Shown piece after piece: positions 33,741 to 41,684 of a DNA stretch of 64,000 bases. The notes under the pieces are model-generated. The model was not told the origin of the DNA. It ran no database searches and was given only the letters and a program-made list of their open reading frames with translations. A program made the translations under genes and the position numbers. Where the stretch lies: the NCBI RefSeq assembly GCF_003432115.1, contig NZ_QWDC01000002.1, forward strand, positions 868,001 to 932,000, written 5' to 3'. The first letter of the stretch is position 1, and each line of letters starts with the position of its first letter. The DNA comes from Mucilaginibacter conchicola. GTDB lineage: Bacteria > Bacteroidota > Bacteroidia > Sphingobacteriales > Sphingobacteriaceae.

Positions 33741-33770
33741 CAAAGTTATCAATCGGCGTAAGCTTAACAA
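33741..33770 (-). promoter_or_regulatory. Promoter of nrtR, probably leaderless
   Basis: Minus strand TTG (33770-33768), 19 bp, TAACTTTG (33748-33741). The last G is only 4 nt before the ATG at 33736, so transcription should begin at or next to the start codon. No palindrome like those at 32974-33019 is seen here. Confidence 0.7.
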
Positions 33771-33784
33771 GATTCGCCTGTTTT

Positions 33785-34747
33785 TTACGCGGCATCTTTA
33801 TTATACCGGTTGCGATATTCTAACGGAGACATCCCTGTTATTTTCCTGAACACTTCGCGGAAAGCCTTCTGGTCGGCATAACCCACCTCGTACATCACTT
33901 CGTTAATTGTTTTACGGCTGGTTTCAAAAGCTTTTTTAGCGGCTTCTATCTTCACACGCTGGGCATACTCGGTTGGCGTGTTCCCTGTAGCTTTTATAAA
34001 ACGGCGGTCGAAATTGCGGCGGCCAATGGCGAAGCTCGCTGCCAAGTGTTCAGTTGATATCCTTTCGTCTACCTTGCTTTCAATATACTCCTGGGCTTTT
34101 TTCACAATCTCGTCGTTATGTGTTTTTTGCCCCCTGAAAACGATGAATGACGATTGACTTTGCCTGTCGATCTCTATCTGGAAAACTTTGGCGCAGAATA
34201 TGGCTGTTTCGCGGCCATAATATTTCTCAACCAGGTAAAGTATCAAATTAAGGAAAGAGTATGCACCGCCGTTGGTGTAAATGCCCTGTTCATCGGTTAT
34301 CAACTGATCGGTTTTAAGATTTACCTTCGGATAGCGCTGCTTCAATTCATCAGCCGCCGACCAATGGGTAGAACAGCTCCTGCCATCCAGTAAGCCCGCC
34401 GCGGCCAACAAGTAGGCCCCGGTACAGATACTCGCTATTTCGGCCCCCTGCCGGTATTGGTTGTTTATCCAATCTATCACCTCGTTATTTAGCGCAGCAC
34501 TTTTTTCATAGTTATGATTAAGCGAAGGGATGATCACCAGATTTGTTCTTTTTATCTCCGATATATGTTTGTGCGGTTTAGCAGTGAATAAGCCGCCATA
34601 AAAACCAACTGATTGAGAGATCCCTGCCAGCTCTATCTTGAAAATCTCTTTACGATAAGCATTAGCACGACTAAATATTTTGTAAGCCCCCACAATACTG
34701 CTGAGGTTATTTTCGCCGTCGGGAACCAGGATGGTGAGGTGTTTCAT
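33785..34747 (-). CDS. GlxA family transcriptional regulator (DJ-1/PfpI + AraC HTH)
   Basis: 320 aa. An N-terminal class I glutamine amidotransferase-like (DJ-1/PfpI) domain (about 1-170) carries the nucleophile-elbow region ASICTGAYLLAAAGLL with Cys, then GGAYSFLNLILYLVEKY. The C-terminal AraC/XylS domain (about 215-318) has two HTHs, including ISTEHLAASFAIGRRNFDRRFIKATGNTPTEY and VMYEVGYADQKAFREVFRKITGMSP. The effector is unknown. Single gene, divergent from the DinB gene. Confidence 0.92.
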   Translation of the reverse strand: MKHLTILVPDGENNLSSIVGAYKIFSRANAYRKEIFKIELAGISQSVGFYGGLFTAKPHKHISEIKRTNLVIIPSLNHNYEKSAALNNEVIDWINNQYRQGAEIASICTGAYLLAAAGLLDGRSCSTHWSAADELKQRYPKVNLKTDQLITDEQGIYTNGGAYSFLNLILYLVEKYYGRETAIFCAKVFQIEIDRQSQSSFIVFRGQKTHNDEIVKKAQEYIESKVDERISTEHLAASFAIGRRNFDRRFIKATGNTPTEYAQRVKIEAAKKAFETSRKTINEVMYEVGYADQKAFREVFRKITGMSPLEYRNRYNKDAA

Positions 34748-34763
34748 AATTTACTGTTTTTCA

Positions 34764-34795
34764 CAAAGATAACGCATTGTTCCTGTCTAAATCAA
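34764..34795 (-). promoter_or_regulatory. Promoter of the GlxA-type regulator gene
   Basis: Minus strand TTG (34795-34793), 21 bp, TATCTTTG (34771-34764), 16 nt before the ATG at 34747. The spacer is at the long end of the usual 19-21 bp. Confidence 0.55.
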
Positions 34796-34843
34796 CCCGT
34801 CAGGTTGTCTAAATACCACCCGTAAAGGCGCAGGTTTAGTCGA

Positions 34844-34851
34844 TAAATTTG
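34844..34851 (+). promoter_or_regulatory. Candidate -7 box for the DinB gene
   Basis: TAAATTTG matches TAnnTTTG, 24 nt before the ATG at 34876. No TTG in the expected -33 window. Confidence 0.4.
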
Positions 34852-34875
34852 TAGAGTAAACCAAAGTAATACAGT

Positions 34876-35487
34876 ATGAAAACCACCGGTATTTTATTGA
34901 TCGCCCTAAGTATTATCACCTATAAAAGCAATGCACAAGCTACCCTCACAACAACCGAGCGGGATTATGCCATCAGGTCATTAGCTGAAACCGAAGCAGG
35001 GGTATTCGCATCAGTAAAAGATCTGAGCGAAGCCCAGCTGAAGTTTAAAGCATCGGCCGATAAATGGAGCGTTGAAGAATGCGTTAAACACATCGCGACA
35101 GCGGAGAAAGCCTTATGGGCAATGGTAGAAGAATCATTGAAAAAACCGGCAAACCCTGATAAACGTGCAGAGATAAAATTTACAGATGCCGATCTGGTCA
35201 AAGCTGTAGAAGACCGCTCGCACAGATCTAAAACATTTGCCGCGTTGGAGCCTGCCAACTCAAACTACGACAGTGCCGCAGAAGCCCTGGCCAATTTTAA
35301 ACAGAACCGCGACAAGTTAATTGCTTTTGTAAAAAACACACAAGATGACCTGCGTAATCATGTATCTGTATTGCCCATTGGTACTTATGATGCCTACCAA
35401 TTTATCCTGCTGATATCAGCACATAGTAACAGGCATACACAACAAATTGATGGGGTTAAAGCAAACGCTCGTTTCCCTAAGAAATAA
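34876..35487 (+). CDS. DinB family protein with signal peptide
   Basis: 203 aa. Signal peptide about 1-20 (SNA-Q), then a DinB_2 four-helix bundle: TERDYAIRSLAETEAGVFASVKDLSEAQLKFK, DKWSVEECVKHIATAEKALW (first metal His), and the closing ISAHSNRHTQQIDGVK (two His). The three His positions resemble the metal site of DinB/YfiT folds. Export is unusual for the fold but recurrent in Bacteroidota. It is followed 5 nt later by an SRPBCC gene in an evident operon. Reaction unknown. Confidence 0.88.
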   Translation: MKTTGILLIALSIITYKSNAQATLTTTERDYAIRSLAETEAGVFASVKDLSEAQLKFKASADKWSVEECVKHIATAEKALWAMVEESLKKPANPDKRAEIKFTDADLVKAVEDRSHRSKTFAALEPANSNYDSAAEALANFKQNRDKLIAFVKNTQDDLRNHVSVLPIGTYDAYQFILLISAHSNRHTQQIDGVKANARFPKK

Positions 35488-35492
35488 CAGTT

Positions 35493-35930
35493 ATGGAAGA
35501 TTTAAAAATATCATTTACTGTACCCCAAACACCATCAGAGGTGTTTGAAGCAGTAACAAACGTACGCGGCTGGTGGTTGGCCACGCTTGATGGTGAATCT
35601 GCAGACGTAGGAGACGAGTTTGTTTATCGCCATGGCGATCTGCATTACAGTCGCCACCGTTTAACTGAGGTGGTGCCCGATAAGAAAGTTGTTTGGCTAA
35701 CTACTGATAGCAGCATCAACTTTGTGGATGATAAAACCGAATGGACGGGTACAACGGTTACTTTTGATATTTTACAAAAAGACGGGCTAACTACTTTAGA
35801 ATTTACGCACCAGGGGTTAGTACCCCAATTAGAATGCTTTGAAGCCTGTACAGGCGGTTGGCAATATTACATAGATAGCCTGCGGCAATTGATCGTTTCC
35901 GGAGAAGGGCATCCGGATAATAAAGCTTAA
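35493..35930 (+). CDS. SRPBCC (AHSA1-like) domain protein
   Basis: 145 aa, no signal peptide. A START/Bet v1-type lipid-binding fold: ISFTVPQTPSEVFEAVTNVRGWWLA at the start, YRHGDLHYSRHRLTEVVPDKKVVWLTTD, TTLEFTHQGLV and a long C-terminal helix (ACTGGWQYYIDSLRQLI). Activator-of-Hsp90-like proteins of this size bind hydrophobic ligands. It is co-directional with DinB (5-nt gap), a common combination. Converges with the phosphoesterase gene with 2 nt between stops. Confidence 0.88.
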   Translation: MEDLKISFTVPQTPSEVFEAVTNVRGWWLATLDGESADVGDEFVYRHGDLHYSRHRLTEVVPDKKVVWLTTDSSINFVDDKTEWTGTTVTFDILQKDGLTTLEFTHQGLVPQLECFEACTGGWQYYIDSLRQLIVSGEGHPDNKA

Positions 35931-35932
35931 TC

Positions 35933-36841
35933 TTACTTATCCACCTTCAAGCTATACCCGTCGCTAAAGCTTTTAAAATCGGCGCTTAGCCTGCGCGATA
36001 GTATGTTGAGCGTTTCGCCCTGGCGGCTTACTTCAAGGTAATGAAAATCAGGTTTGTAAACAGCGGCAACATCTGCTTGCTGGTTCTCTTTCTTTTTAAG
36101 AGGTTGATGTAAACCGCCGCCACCGCCTATCACGAGGAAATTTTTGCCCTGCATTTTAAACTGCTCAAAATTATGCGAATGCCCGGACAGGAATAGCACA
36201 GCCTTTTTTGATTTAAGATAAGGTGGTACAAAATTCTCCTTTACCGCATTGGACGGGCTTACGATAGAACTATTGGTATAAGGTGAATGATGGCAGCCTA
36301 CAATTATGAGCCTGATGGCTGCGTCGGCGTCAAGCGCGTTCAGTTTATCGGCGTACCATTTATTTTGGGTCACTATCTCCTGCACGCTCATCTGCGCAAA
36401 ATTGGAGTTGAGCAATATCACAGCCACAGAGTCAATCACCTCGGTATAGCCTGATGGGTTATAATCAGGAAAGCGCTTGCGAAAATTGGTGGTGCCTTTT
36501 TTGGAATTGAACATCACCTCATGGTTACCCAGGGTAGCATAAACGGGAATAGAATCTTTAACTAACTGGCCAATGTACTTATCGATATTTCGCCAGGCTT
36601 TTTTGTTTTTTCCAACCGACACCACATCGCCTAAAATAAAGAATGCTTTTGGGCGCAGCTGATCTACATCGTTAAAGATCATCTTTGTAGCCAGCAGGTT
36701 ATGGTTGGATTTCAGGAATAGTTTCTCTACCCACATGGGTTCCTGCGTATCGCTGGCGAAGGCGATAACGGGCTTATTTTGTGCAGATAGTGTCAGCACA
36801 AAACTTTTCAGGAGAATAAACAGACAGAGAAACTTTCTCAT
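35933..36841 (-). CDS. Exported calcineurin-like metallophosphoesterase
   Basis: 302 aa. Signal peptide about 1-20 (LSA-Q). Metallophosphoesterase signatures in order: AFASDTQ (first Asp, replacing DxH), ILGDVV (GD), LGNHEVM (GNHE), GCHHSPY and GHSHNFEQ (GHxH). Two metals are expected at the active site. Substrate unknown; acts in the periplasm or at the surface. Confidence 0.9.
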   Translation of the reverse strand: MRKFLCLFILLKSFVLTLSAQNKPVIAFASDTQEPMWVEKLFLKSNHNLLATKMIFNDVDQLRPKAFFILGDVVSVGKNKKAWRNIDKYIGQLVKDSIPVYATLGNHEVMFNSKKGTTNFRKRFPDYNPSGYTEVIDSVAVILLNSNFAQMSVQEIVTQNKWYADKLNALDADAAIRLIIVGCHHSPYTNSSIVSPSNAVKENFVPPYLKSKKAVLFLSGHSHNFEQFKMQGKNFLVIGGGGGLHQPLKKKENQQADVAAVYKPDFHYLEVSRQGETLNILSRRLSADFKSFSDGYSLKVDK

Positions 36842-36936
36842 GCTTTTACAAACGCTAAATGTAAAAATTTAGTTTGATGCCTTTATATTGTATCACAGCG
36901 TGTTGTGTTAAGATTCTAATAAGTTACTTTTAAGCG

Positions 36937-38127
36937 ATGAAAATATCTGCCTTTTTACTTGTGGCCTGTGCTGCTTCGTTCTTCGCTGTTAATATTGCAT
37001 CTGCCCAATCAACAGACACTACGCTGCCGCAAAATAGCGCTGTTCCTCAAACGGAAAATGCAGCCCCTTCACAACACATCTTTTTTGATTTTTCTGATGA
37101 TGCTATTGCGAGAATCCACAAGATAAAGATAACCCGCTCGGCAGATGCGGAATACTTCTCGGTACATAACTTCCGTGGCGGATATGATGGTTTGCAGCAA
37201 ACACCCGATAAGGATTATGGTGCATCAAATATCCTCATCGCATCACTTTGGGACCCTAACACTGCAAACAAGGTTTTCTCTAAAGTAACTTACGCAGGCA
37301 AAGGAACTTTCACCAGCAGGTTTGGTGGCGAGGGCGACGGCTGGAAAACCATAAACTCCTACAAATGGAAATTGAATACATGGTATAACATCGCTATCCG
37401 TGCCTGGAAAAACAACGGCGACCTCTACGTTGCCACTTTTATACAGGATATGGGCACGGGCATTTGGTTCCATACCTCAACATTGGCAGAGGTTGATAGA
37501 GACGGCTACCTTGGCAAACGCGATGATGCCTTTTTAGAAAACTGGGATGGTACTAATGCAGCCTGGGACGGCCGTTACGTAAGAAAAGCATTTTTTAAAG
37601 ATTGCTGGAGCCTTACTGAAGGCAACACCTGGGAAAAACACAACCGCCGTTTCTTTAACGCGAACGGCAACGATAAAGCCCGCAATGGCAAATACGACCG
37701 CAGCTTTAACGCCGGATACGATGGCGCCGAAGATGCCTATTTTATGCAGCACGGCGGCGATACCAAACCTGCCGAAGCATTTGGTGCCGGCCGCAGGCTT
37801 GATCTGCCGGAACAAGCCCAACAAGGCGTTGCGCCAAAAATTGATGTTGGCGCTACCTCAAACGTAACAGCCACCTACACCGCAAAAACCATTAAAATAA
37901 CCTGGAAAACCGATGCCACAAAAAGTCCGCAGCTTTCATCAAAAGTAGAGATAGTAAGCGCGGCAGGCAAGGTTGTGCAAACCATAGACGAAATACTGCC
38001 GGAGAAAAGATCTGCAATAGTAAAAACCCTTTTATTACCCGGCCGATATATAGCAAAGGTTACCGTAACTGATATTTTTAATCAGGTTGGAAAGCCTGTT
38101 GAAAAATCTTTTGTGGTGAAGAAGTAA
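36937..38127 (+). CDS. DUF3472 domain exported protein
   Basis: 396 aa. Signal peptide about 1-23 (ASA-Q). The central DUF3472 domain (about 70-240) shows YFSVHNFRGGYDGLQQTPD, ASLWDP, FGGEGDGWKTINSYKWKLNTWYNIAIRAWKNNGDLY and ATFIQDMGTGIWFHTSTL. The last 100 residues form a beta-sandwich (Fn3/Ig-like). The domain is often attached to carbohydrate-active proteins; a carbohydrate-binding role is plausible. Converges with the LysR gene, 3 nt between stops. Confidence 0.85.
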   Translation: MKISAFLLVACAASFFAVNIASAQSTDTTLPQNSAVPQTENAAPSQHIFFDFSDDAIARIHKIKITRSADAEYFSVHNFRGGYDGLQQTPDKDYGASNILIASLWDPNTANKVFSKVTYAGKGTFTSRFGGEGDGWKTINSYKWKLNTWYNIAIRAWKNNGDLYVATFIQDMGTGIWFHTSTLAEVDRDGYLGKRDDAFLENWDGTNAAWDGRYVRKAFFKDCWSLTEGNTWEKHNRRFFNANGNDKARNGKYDRSFNAGYDGAEDAYFMQHGGDTKPAEAFGAGRRLDLPEQAQQGVAPKIDVGATSNVTATYTAKTIKITWKTDATKSPQLSSKVEIVSAAGKVVQTIDEILPEKRSAIVKTLLLPGRYIAKVTVTDIFNQVGKPVEKSFVVKK

Positions 38128-38130
38128 CCT

Positions 38131-39006
38131 TTATGTTCCTGCTTTAAGCAAGATATCATAAAAAGCTTTTACGGCGCGTTTCTCATAAACCTCTTTCATG
38201 GAGATGATAGCTGCATGCTGCATTCCTTTCACGGCTTTTATCGGAACAGAGACCAGGCGGGCCGCGTTTTGTACGGTTGTATGGGTAAGTATGGTGTGCC
38301 AGTTGCCGGTTTCAATCAAATCTAACAGCGTGGGGATATCGTTTATTTCTACACTAATGCGCGGGGTAAGTTTGTTTTTGGCAAAAACCTCATCAACAAA
38401 CCGGCGGGTACTGTAGCCTTTGGCAGGTAGCGCCAACTCATGATCCAGTATTTCTTTCAGGCTGATGGTTTTTAGTTTAGCCAGCGGCGATCTTTTCTCT
38501 ACAATAAAGCCCAGTTCAGAATCAAATAGCGGCTGATGTTTAATATCAGGGCGATGGGTTACTTCCTCAAAGGTCAGTACAAAATCCAACTCAAATTTCT
38601 CTAACCTATGGGTAAGCTCCTGCGAGGTACCAAATACCACCTCAAGGTTTATCTGCGGGTATGCTTTATGGAACTTTAAGATAGCCGGCGTAAGGATATG
38701 GCGTAAGCCATAAGTGGTACCAATGGATAAGCGCCCGGCATGCAGTCCGTTTATATCTTTCAGCAACTGCAGCCCATCATTAGCCTTACTGAGGGCCTGC
38801 AGGGCGTAATCGTAAAACAGGCTTCCGGCTTCGGTAATATACACGTGTTTACCAACACGATTAAAAAGCGGTGTGCCCAGCTCATCTTCTAATTGTTTAA
38901 TCTGCTGCGAAAGCGTGCTTTGGCTGATAAATAACTGATTAGCGGCTTCTGTAAAGTTCAACAACTCTTTTGCCTTGATGAAATACCGCAATTGCCTTAG
39001 TTCCAT
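38131..39006 (-). CDS. LysR family transcriptional regulator
   Basis: 291 aa. N-terminal winged HTH (1-60; MELRQLRYFIKAKELLNFTEAANQLFISQSTLSQQIKQLEDELG) and a C-terminal periplasmic-binding-like effector domain (90-285). It is most like the CynR/OxyR-sized group. Divergent from the MFS transporter gene, which is the natural target. A T-N11-A style inverted repeat lies right upstream of its start. Confidence 0.93.
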   Translation of the reverse strand: MELRQLRYFIKAKELLNFTEAANQLFISQSTLSQQIKQLEDELGTPLFNRVGKHVYITEAGSLFYDYALQALSKANDGLQLLKDINGLHAGRLSIGTTYGLRHILTPAILKFHKAYPQINLEVVFGTSQELTHRLEKFELDFVLTFEEVTHRPDIKHQPLFDSELGFIVEKRSPLAKLKTISLKEILDHELALPAKGYSTRRFVDEVFAKNKLTPRISVEINDIPTLLDLIETGNWHTILTHTTVQNAARLVSVPIKAVKGMQHAAIISMKEVYEKRAVKAFYDILLKAGT

Positions 39007-39007
39007 A

Positions 39008-39030
39008 ATTGATCGGTTTTATCGATTAAT
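39008..39030. promoter_or_regulatory. Candidate LysR-type operator
   Basis: ATTGATCG-N7-CGATTAAT, arms matching at 7 of 8 positions and containing the T-N11-A layout of LysR sites. It lies 2 bp before the lysR start codon (39006) and faces the MFS gene at 39101. Confidence 0.45.
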
Positions 39031-39100
39031 ATGATAGAAAAATAACGTTTTACAAATTAATCAATCCAGCGGAAATTTGTGGCATAGAAAATAAAATTAG

Positions 39101-40336
39101 ATGAGTGCTTTCCGGTCGTTCAAATACCCCAACTTTAAATTATTCTTTTACGGTCAATCAATTTCTTTATTAGGTACCTGGGTACAAAAAACAGCGGTAA
39201 TGTGGCTGGTGTACCGTATTACAGGTTCGGCTATGTTGTTAGGTATCGTAGCCTTTGTTAGTCTTATCCCTTCGTTAATCCTTTCCCCTTACACCGGCAG
39301 CTTTGTTGACAGGCATAATAAATTCAGCGTGATGAAGCAAACGCAGCTTGCGGCCATGATACAGGCGGGTGCATTAGCGGCTATTGTTCATTTTCAATAC
39401 TACAATATCTCTATTATCATATTCCTTAGTTTGCTTCAAGGTGTTATTAATGCCTTTGATGTAACCTGCCGGCAATCGTTAATGATAGAACTGGTTGACG
39501 ACAAGGCCGACCTACCCAACGCCATCGCCCTTAACTCTACCATGACCAATCTGGCGCGATTGATTGGCCCTGCATTGGCAGGCGTTATCTTAAGCACCTT
39601 TGGCGAGGACTTTTGTTTCATGAGCAATTTTGCAAGCTACTCGGCCATATTGGTTTGTTTATATAAGATGAAGTTGGATGTAAACATTACCGGGCGCCCC
39701 GAAAATAACATTTGGGTAGAGCTTAAAAAAGGCCTGGATTACATTACCACCGAAAAGGAAATACTGGGCCTGCTGATGTTGTGTGCCTGTAGCAGCCTGT
39801 TTGCCATTCCTTTCACCACACTGATGCCTGTGTTTGCCAAAGATGTTTTCAAAGGCACATCAGGCACGTTCAGCTTATTTGAGAGTGCGGTAGGTTTGGG
39901 ATCATTATGCAGTGCAGTATTTATGGCAAGATTAAATGATGTGGATAAACTGATCCGCCTGGTTATTGGCGCAAGCATATTGTTTGCCATCGGCTTGTTA
40001 ACGGTAGCCGTAGCCCCAACCCAACATTTTGCCATTGTTGGGATGGTAATAGCCGGCGCGGGCATGATGATACAGGTATCGGGCATAAACATGTATATTC
40101 AAACACATGCCATACCCACCATGCGTGCACGGGCTATTAGTTATTACATTACGGCCTATTTAGGGGTATCTCCATTGGGTAGTTTGTTGATAGGGTGGTT
40201 TGCCGAATATATGTCAACCCGTTACGTAGTAGCGCTGGAAGGTGTACTTTGCCTGTTAGCCGTAGGCGGCTATTGTTTATACCGCTGGCAAATGCAACAG
40301 AAGGATGATGTTGTTAAAGGATTAGGAGTGATGTGA
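39101..40336 (+). CDS. MFS transporter (EntS/DHA3 type)
   Basis: 411 aa with 11-12 membrane segments. The start FRSFKYPNFKLFFYGQSISLLGTWVQKTAVMWLVYRITGSA and SFVDRHNKFSVMKQTQ (loop 2-3 motif A equivalent) are typical for the EntS/enterobactin-exporter-like group of drug and siderophore exporters. The substrate is unknown. Likely controlled by the divergent LysR regulator. Confidence 0.9.
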   Translation: MSAFRSFKYPNFKLFFYGQSISLLGTWVQKTAVMWLVYRITGSAMLLGIVAFVSLIPSLILSPYTGSFVDRHNKFSVMKQTQLAAMIQAGALAAIVHFQYYNISIIIFLSLLQGVINAFDVTCRQSLMIELVDDKADLPNAIALNSTMTNLARLIGPALAGVILSTFGEDFCFMSNFASYSAILVCLYKMKLDVNITGRPENNIWVELKKGLDYITTEKEILGLLMLCACSSLFAIPFTTLMPVFAKDVFKGTSGTFSLFESAVGLGSLCSAVFMARLNDVDKLIRLVIGASILFAIGLLTVAVAPTQHFAIVGMVIAGAGMMIQVSGINMYIQTHAIPTMRARAISYYITAYLGVSPLGSLLIGWFAEYMSTRYVVALEGVLCLLAVGGYCLYRWQMQQKDDVVKGLGVM

Positions 40337-40401
40337 TAGCTTCCAATATTGCTCTGCGGTAAATTTCATTTTGCTAAAGAGCATTTTTTCCTTTTATTGC
40401 T

Positions 40402-40420
40402 ATCTTAGTTATCCTAAGAT
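40402..40420 (+). other. Short hairpin upstream of the HNH gene
   Basis: ATCTTAG (40402-40408) and CTAAGAT (40414-40420) with a 5-nt loop, 17 nt before the ATG at 40438. It may be a leader structure or operator; support is limited to the perfect arms. Confidence 0.3.
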
Positions 40421-40437
40421 TTTGACAGCCTAAATCA

Positions 40438-40743
40438 ATGAAAAAGAATGATTTATTTATTCTACTAATTGTATTCGTTATTGCGGGAGTAAAACGTTTG
40501 CTATTTGAGATTAAACGCAAGCGTCGTCGAGACTATTATAGAAATGTCTACCTTAAATCTGAAGAATGGCAACGAAAGCGGCATGTTGTGCTAAAACGCG
40601 ACAGCTGGCGTTGTGTTTACTGTGGTGCACGTGCTACTGAAGTGCACCATAAAAAATACGCTAAAAGAAATATTGGGAGAGAACCAATTAAATGGTTAGT
40701 ATCAGTATGCTATAATTGTCATAACAGCTTACACCATCAATAA
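40438..40743 (+). CDS. HNH endonuclease domain protein with N-terminal membrane segment
   Basis: 101 aa. A hydrophobic segment (about residues 6-22, LFILLIVFVIAGV) is followed by a strongly basic stretch (KRKRRRDYYRN) and an HNH domain: WRCVYCG (CxxC), EVHHKKY (catalytic His pair) and CYNCHNSLH (CxxC plus His). Short stand-alone HNH proteins are nucleases of diverse roles. The membrane anchor is unusual. Single gene between an MFS gene and the sdh operon. Confidence 0.85.
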   Translation: MKKNDLFILLIVFVIAGVKRLLFEIKRKRRRDYYRNVYLKSEEWQRKRHVVLKRDSWRCVYCGARATEVHHKKYAKRNIGREPIKWLVSVCYNCHNSLHHQ

Positions 40744-40777
40744 AAAAGCCTTTCAGATTTCTCTGAGAGGCTTTTTT
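40742..40777. terminator. Bidirectional terminator
   Basis: 16-bp stem (40742-40757 with 40762-40777, one G-T pair), 4-nt loop, A-run and T-run on the two sides. It overlaps the HNH stop codon and ends 20 nt from the sdhB stop, serving both. Confidence 0.9.
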
Positions 40778-40797
40778 ATTTTATAAGCAAGCGGCAA

Positions 40798-41586
40798 TTA
40801 ACCGTTGCCGCCACCGTCATGTGTATGTTCTTCGCGGAATAGCTCGGCGCTGAAGAAATCATTGTTCATGCGGCTGATGTTCATCAGGGTGATCTCTTTA
40901 GGGCACTCGGCTTCGCAGGCACCAGTGTTGGTACAGTTACCAAAACCTTCTTCGTCCATTTGGTTAACCATTGCCTGCACACGGCTCCAACGCTCTGGCT
41001 GGCCTTGCGGTAATAAGCCCAACTGGGTTATCTTAGCAGAGGTGAACAACATTGCAGATGCATTTTTACATGCAGCAACGCAGGCACCACAACCAATACA
41101 AGTTGCAGAGTTGAAAGCCTCATCAGCAATTACCTTAGGGATAAGGGTTGAGTTAGCATCGGGCACACCGCCGGTATTTACCGAGATGAAACCACCGGCC
41201 TGCTGTATACGGTCAAACGCCGAACGGTCTGTAGCCAAATCCTTAACAATAGGGAAGGCTGCAGAGCGCCAAGGCTCAATGGTAATGGTTTCGCCATCGC
41301 TAAAGCTGCGCATGTGCAGCTGGCAGGTGGTGATAGCGCGTTTTGGACCATGCGGGCGGCCGTTGATGTACAACGAACACATACCGCAAATACCTTCGCG
41401 GCAATCATGGTCAAAGTGGATAGGGTCTTCCTGTTTCTTGATCAGGCTTTCGTTCACCACGTCAAGCATTTCCAGGAACGACATATCAGGCGATATCCCT
41501 TCGGCTTTATAGGTCACAAACTTACCCGCAGTTTGTGTATTTTTTTGGCGCCATACTTTCAGCGTCAGGTTCATGTGTCCGCTCAT
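40798..41586 (-). CDS. sdhB: Succinate dehydrogenase/fumarate reductase iron-sulfur subunit
   Basis: 262 aa. The N-terminal plant-type ferredoxin domain has Cys62, Cys67, Cys70 and Cys88 for [2Fe-2S]. The C-terminal part has [11 protein letters not shown] (163-173) and a second set [13 protein letters not shown] (Cys near 217-227) for the [4Fe-4S] and [3Fe-4S] clusters. It passes electrons from the flavoprotein to the membrane quinone site. ATG 41586 gives MSGHMNL; the second ATG (41574) is also possible. The gene follows sdhA after 98 nt filled by an inverted heptamer array. Long form with the B-type arrangement common in Bacteroidota. Confidence 0.95.
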   Translation of the reverse strand: MSGHMNLTLKVWRQKNTQTAGKFVTYKAEGISPDMSFLEMLDVVNESLIKKQEDPIHFDHDCREGICGMCSLYINGRPHGPKRAITTCQLHMRSFSDGETITIEPWRSAAFPIVKDLATDRSAFDRIQQAGGFISVNTGGVPDANSTLIPKVIADEAFNSATCIGCGACVAACKNASAMLFTSAKITQLGLLPQGQPERWSRVQAMVNQMDEEGFGNCTNTGACEAECPKEITLMNISRMNNDFFSAELFREEHTHDGGGNG

Positions 41587-41600
41587 ACTATTGAGATTGG

Positions 41601-41677
41601 AGTCTTAAGTCCGAAGTCCGGAGTCTTAAGTCTGAAGTCAGCTATTGACTCAAGACTTAAGGCTTTGGACTTCAGAC
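41601..41677. repeat. Inverted heptamer-repeat array between sdhA and sdhB
   Basis: The left run 41601-41639 consists of about six 7-bp units AGTCNNR. A 7-nt spacer follows. The right run 41647-41677 has about five units in opposite orientation (NNNNGAC). The same unit and inverted build as 11614-11698, but in a spacer. Transcribed, it could form a long hairpin between sdhA and sdhB and so alter their ratio. Confidence 0.85.
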
Positions 41678-41684
41678 CTGGAAC

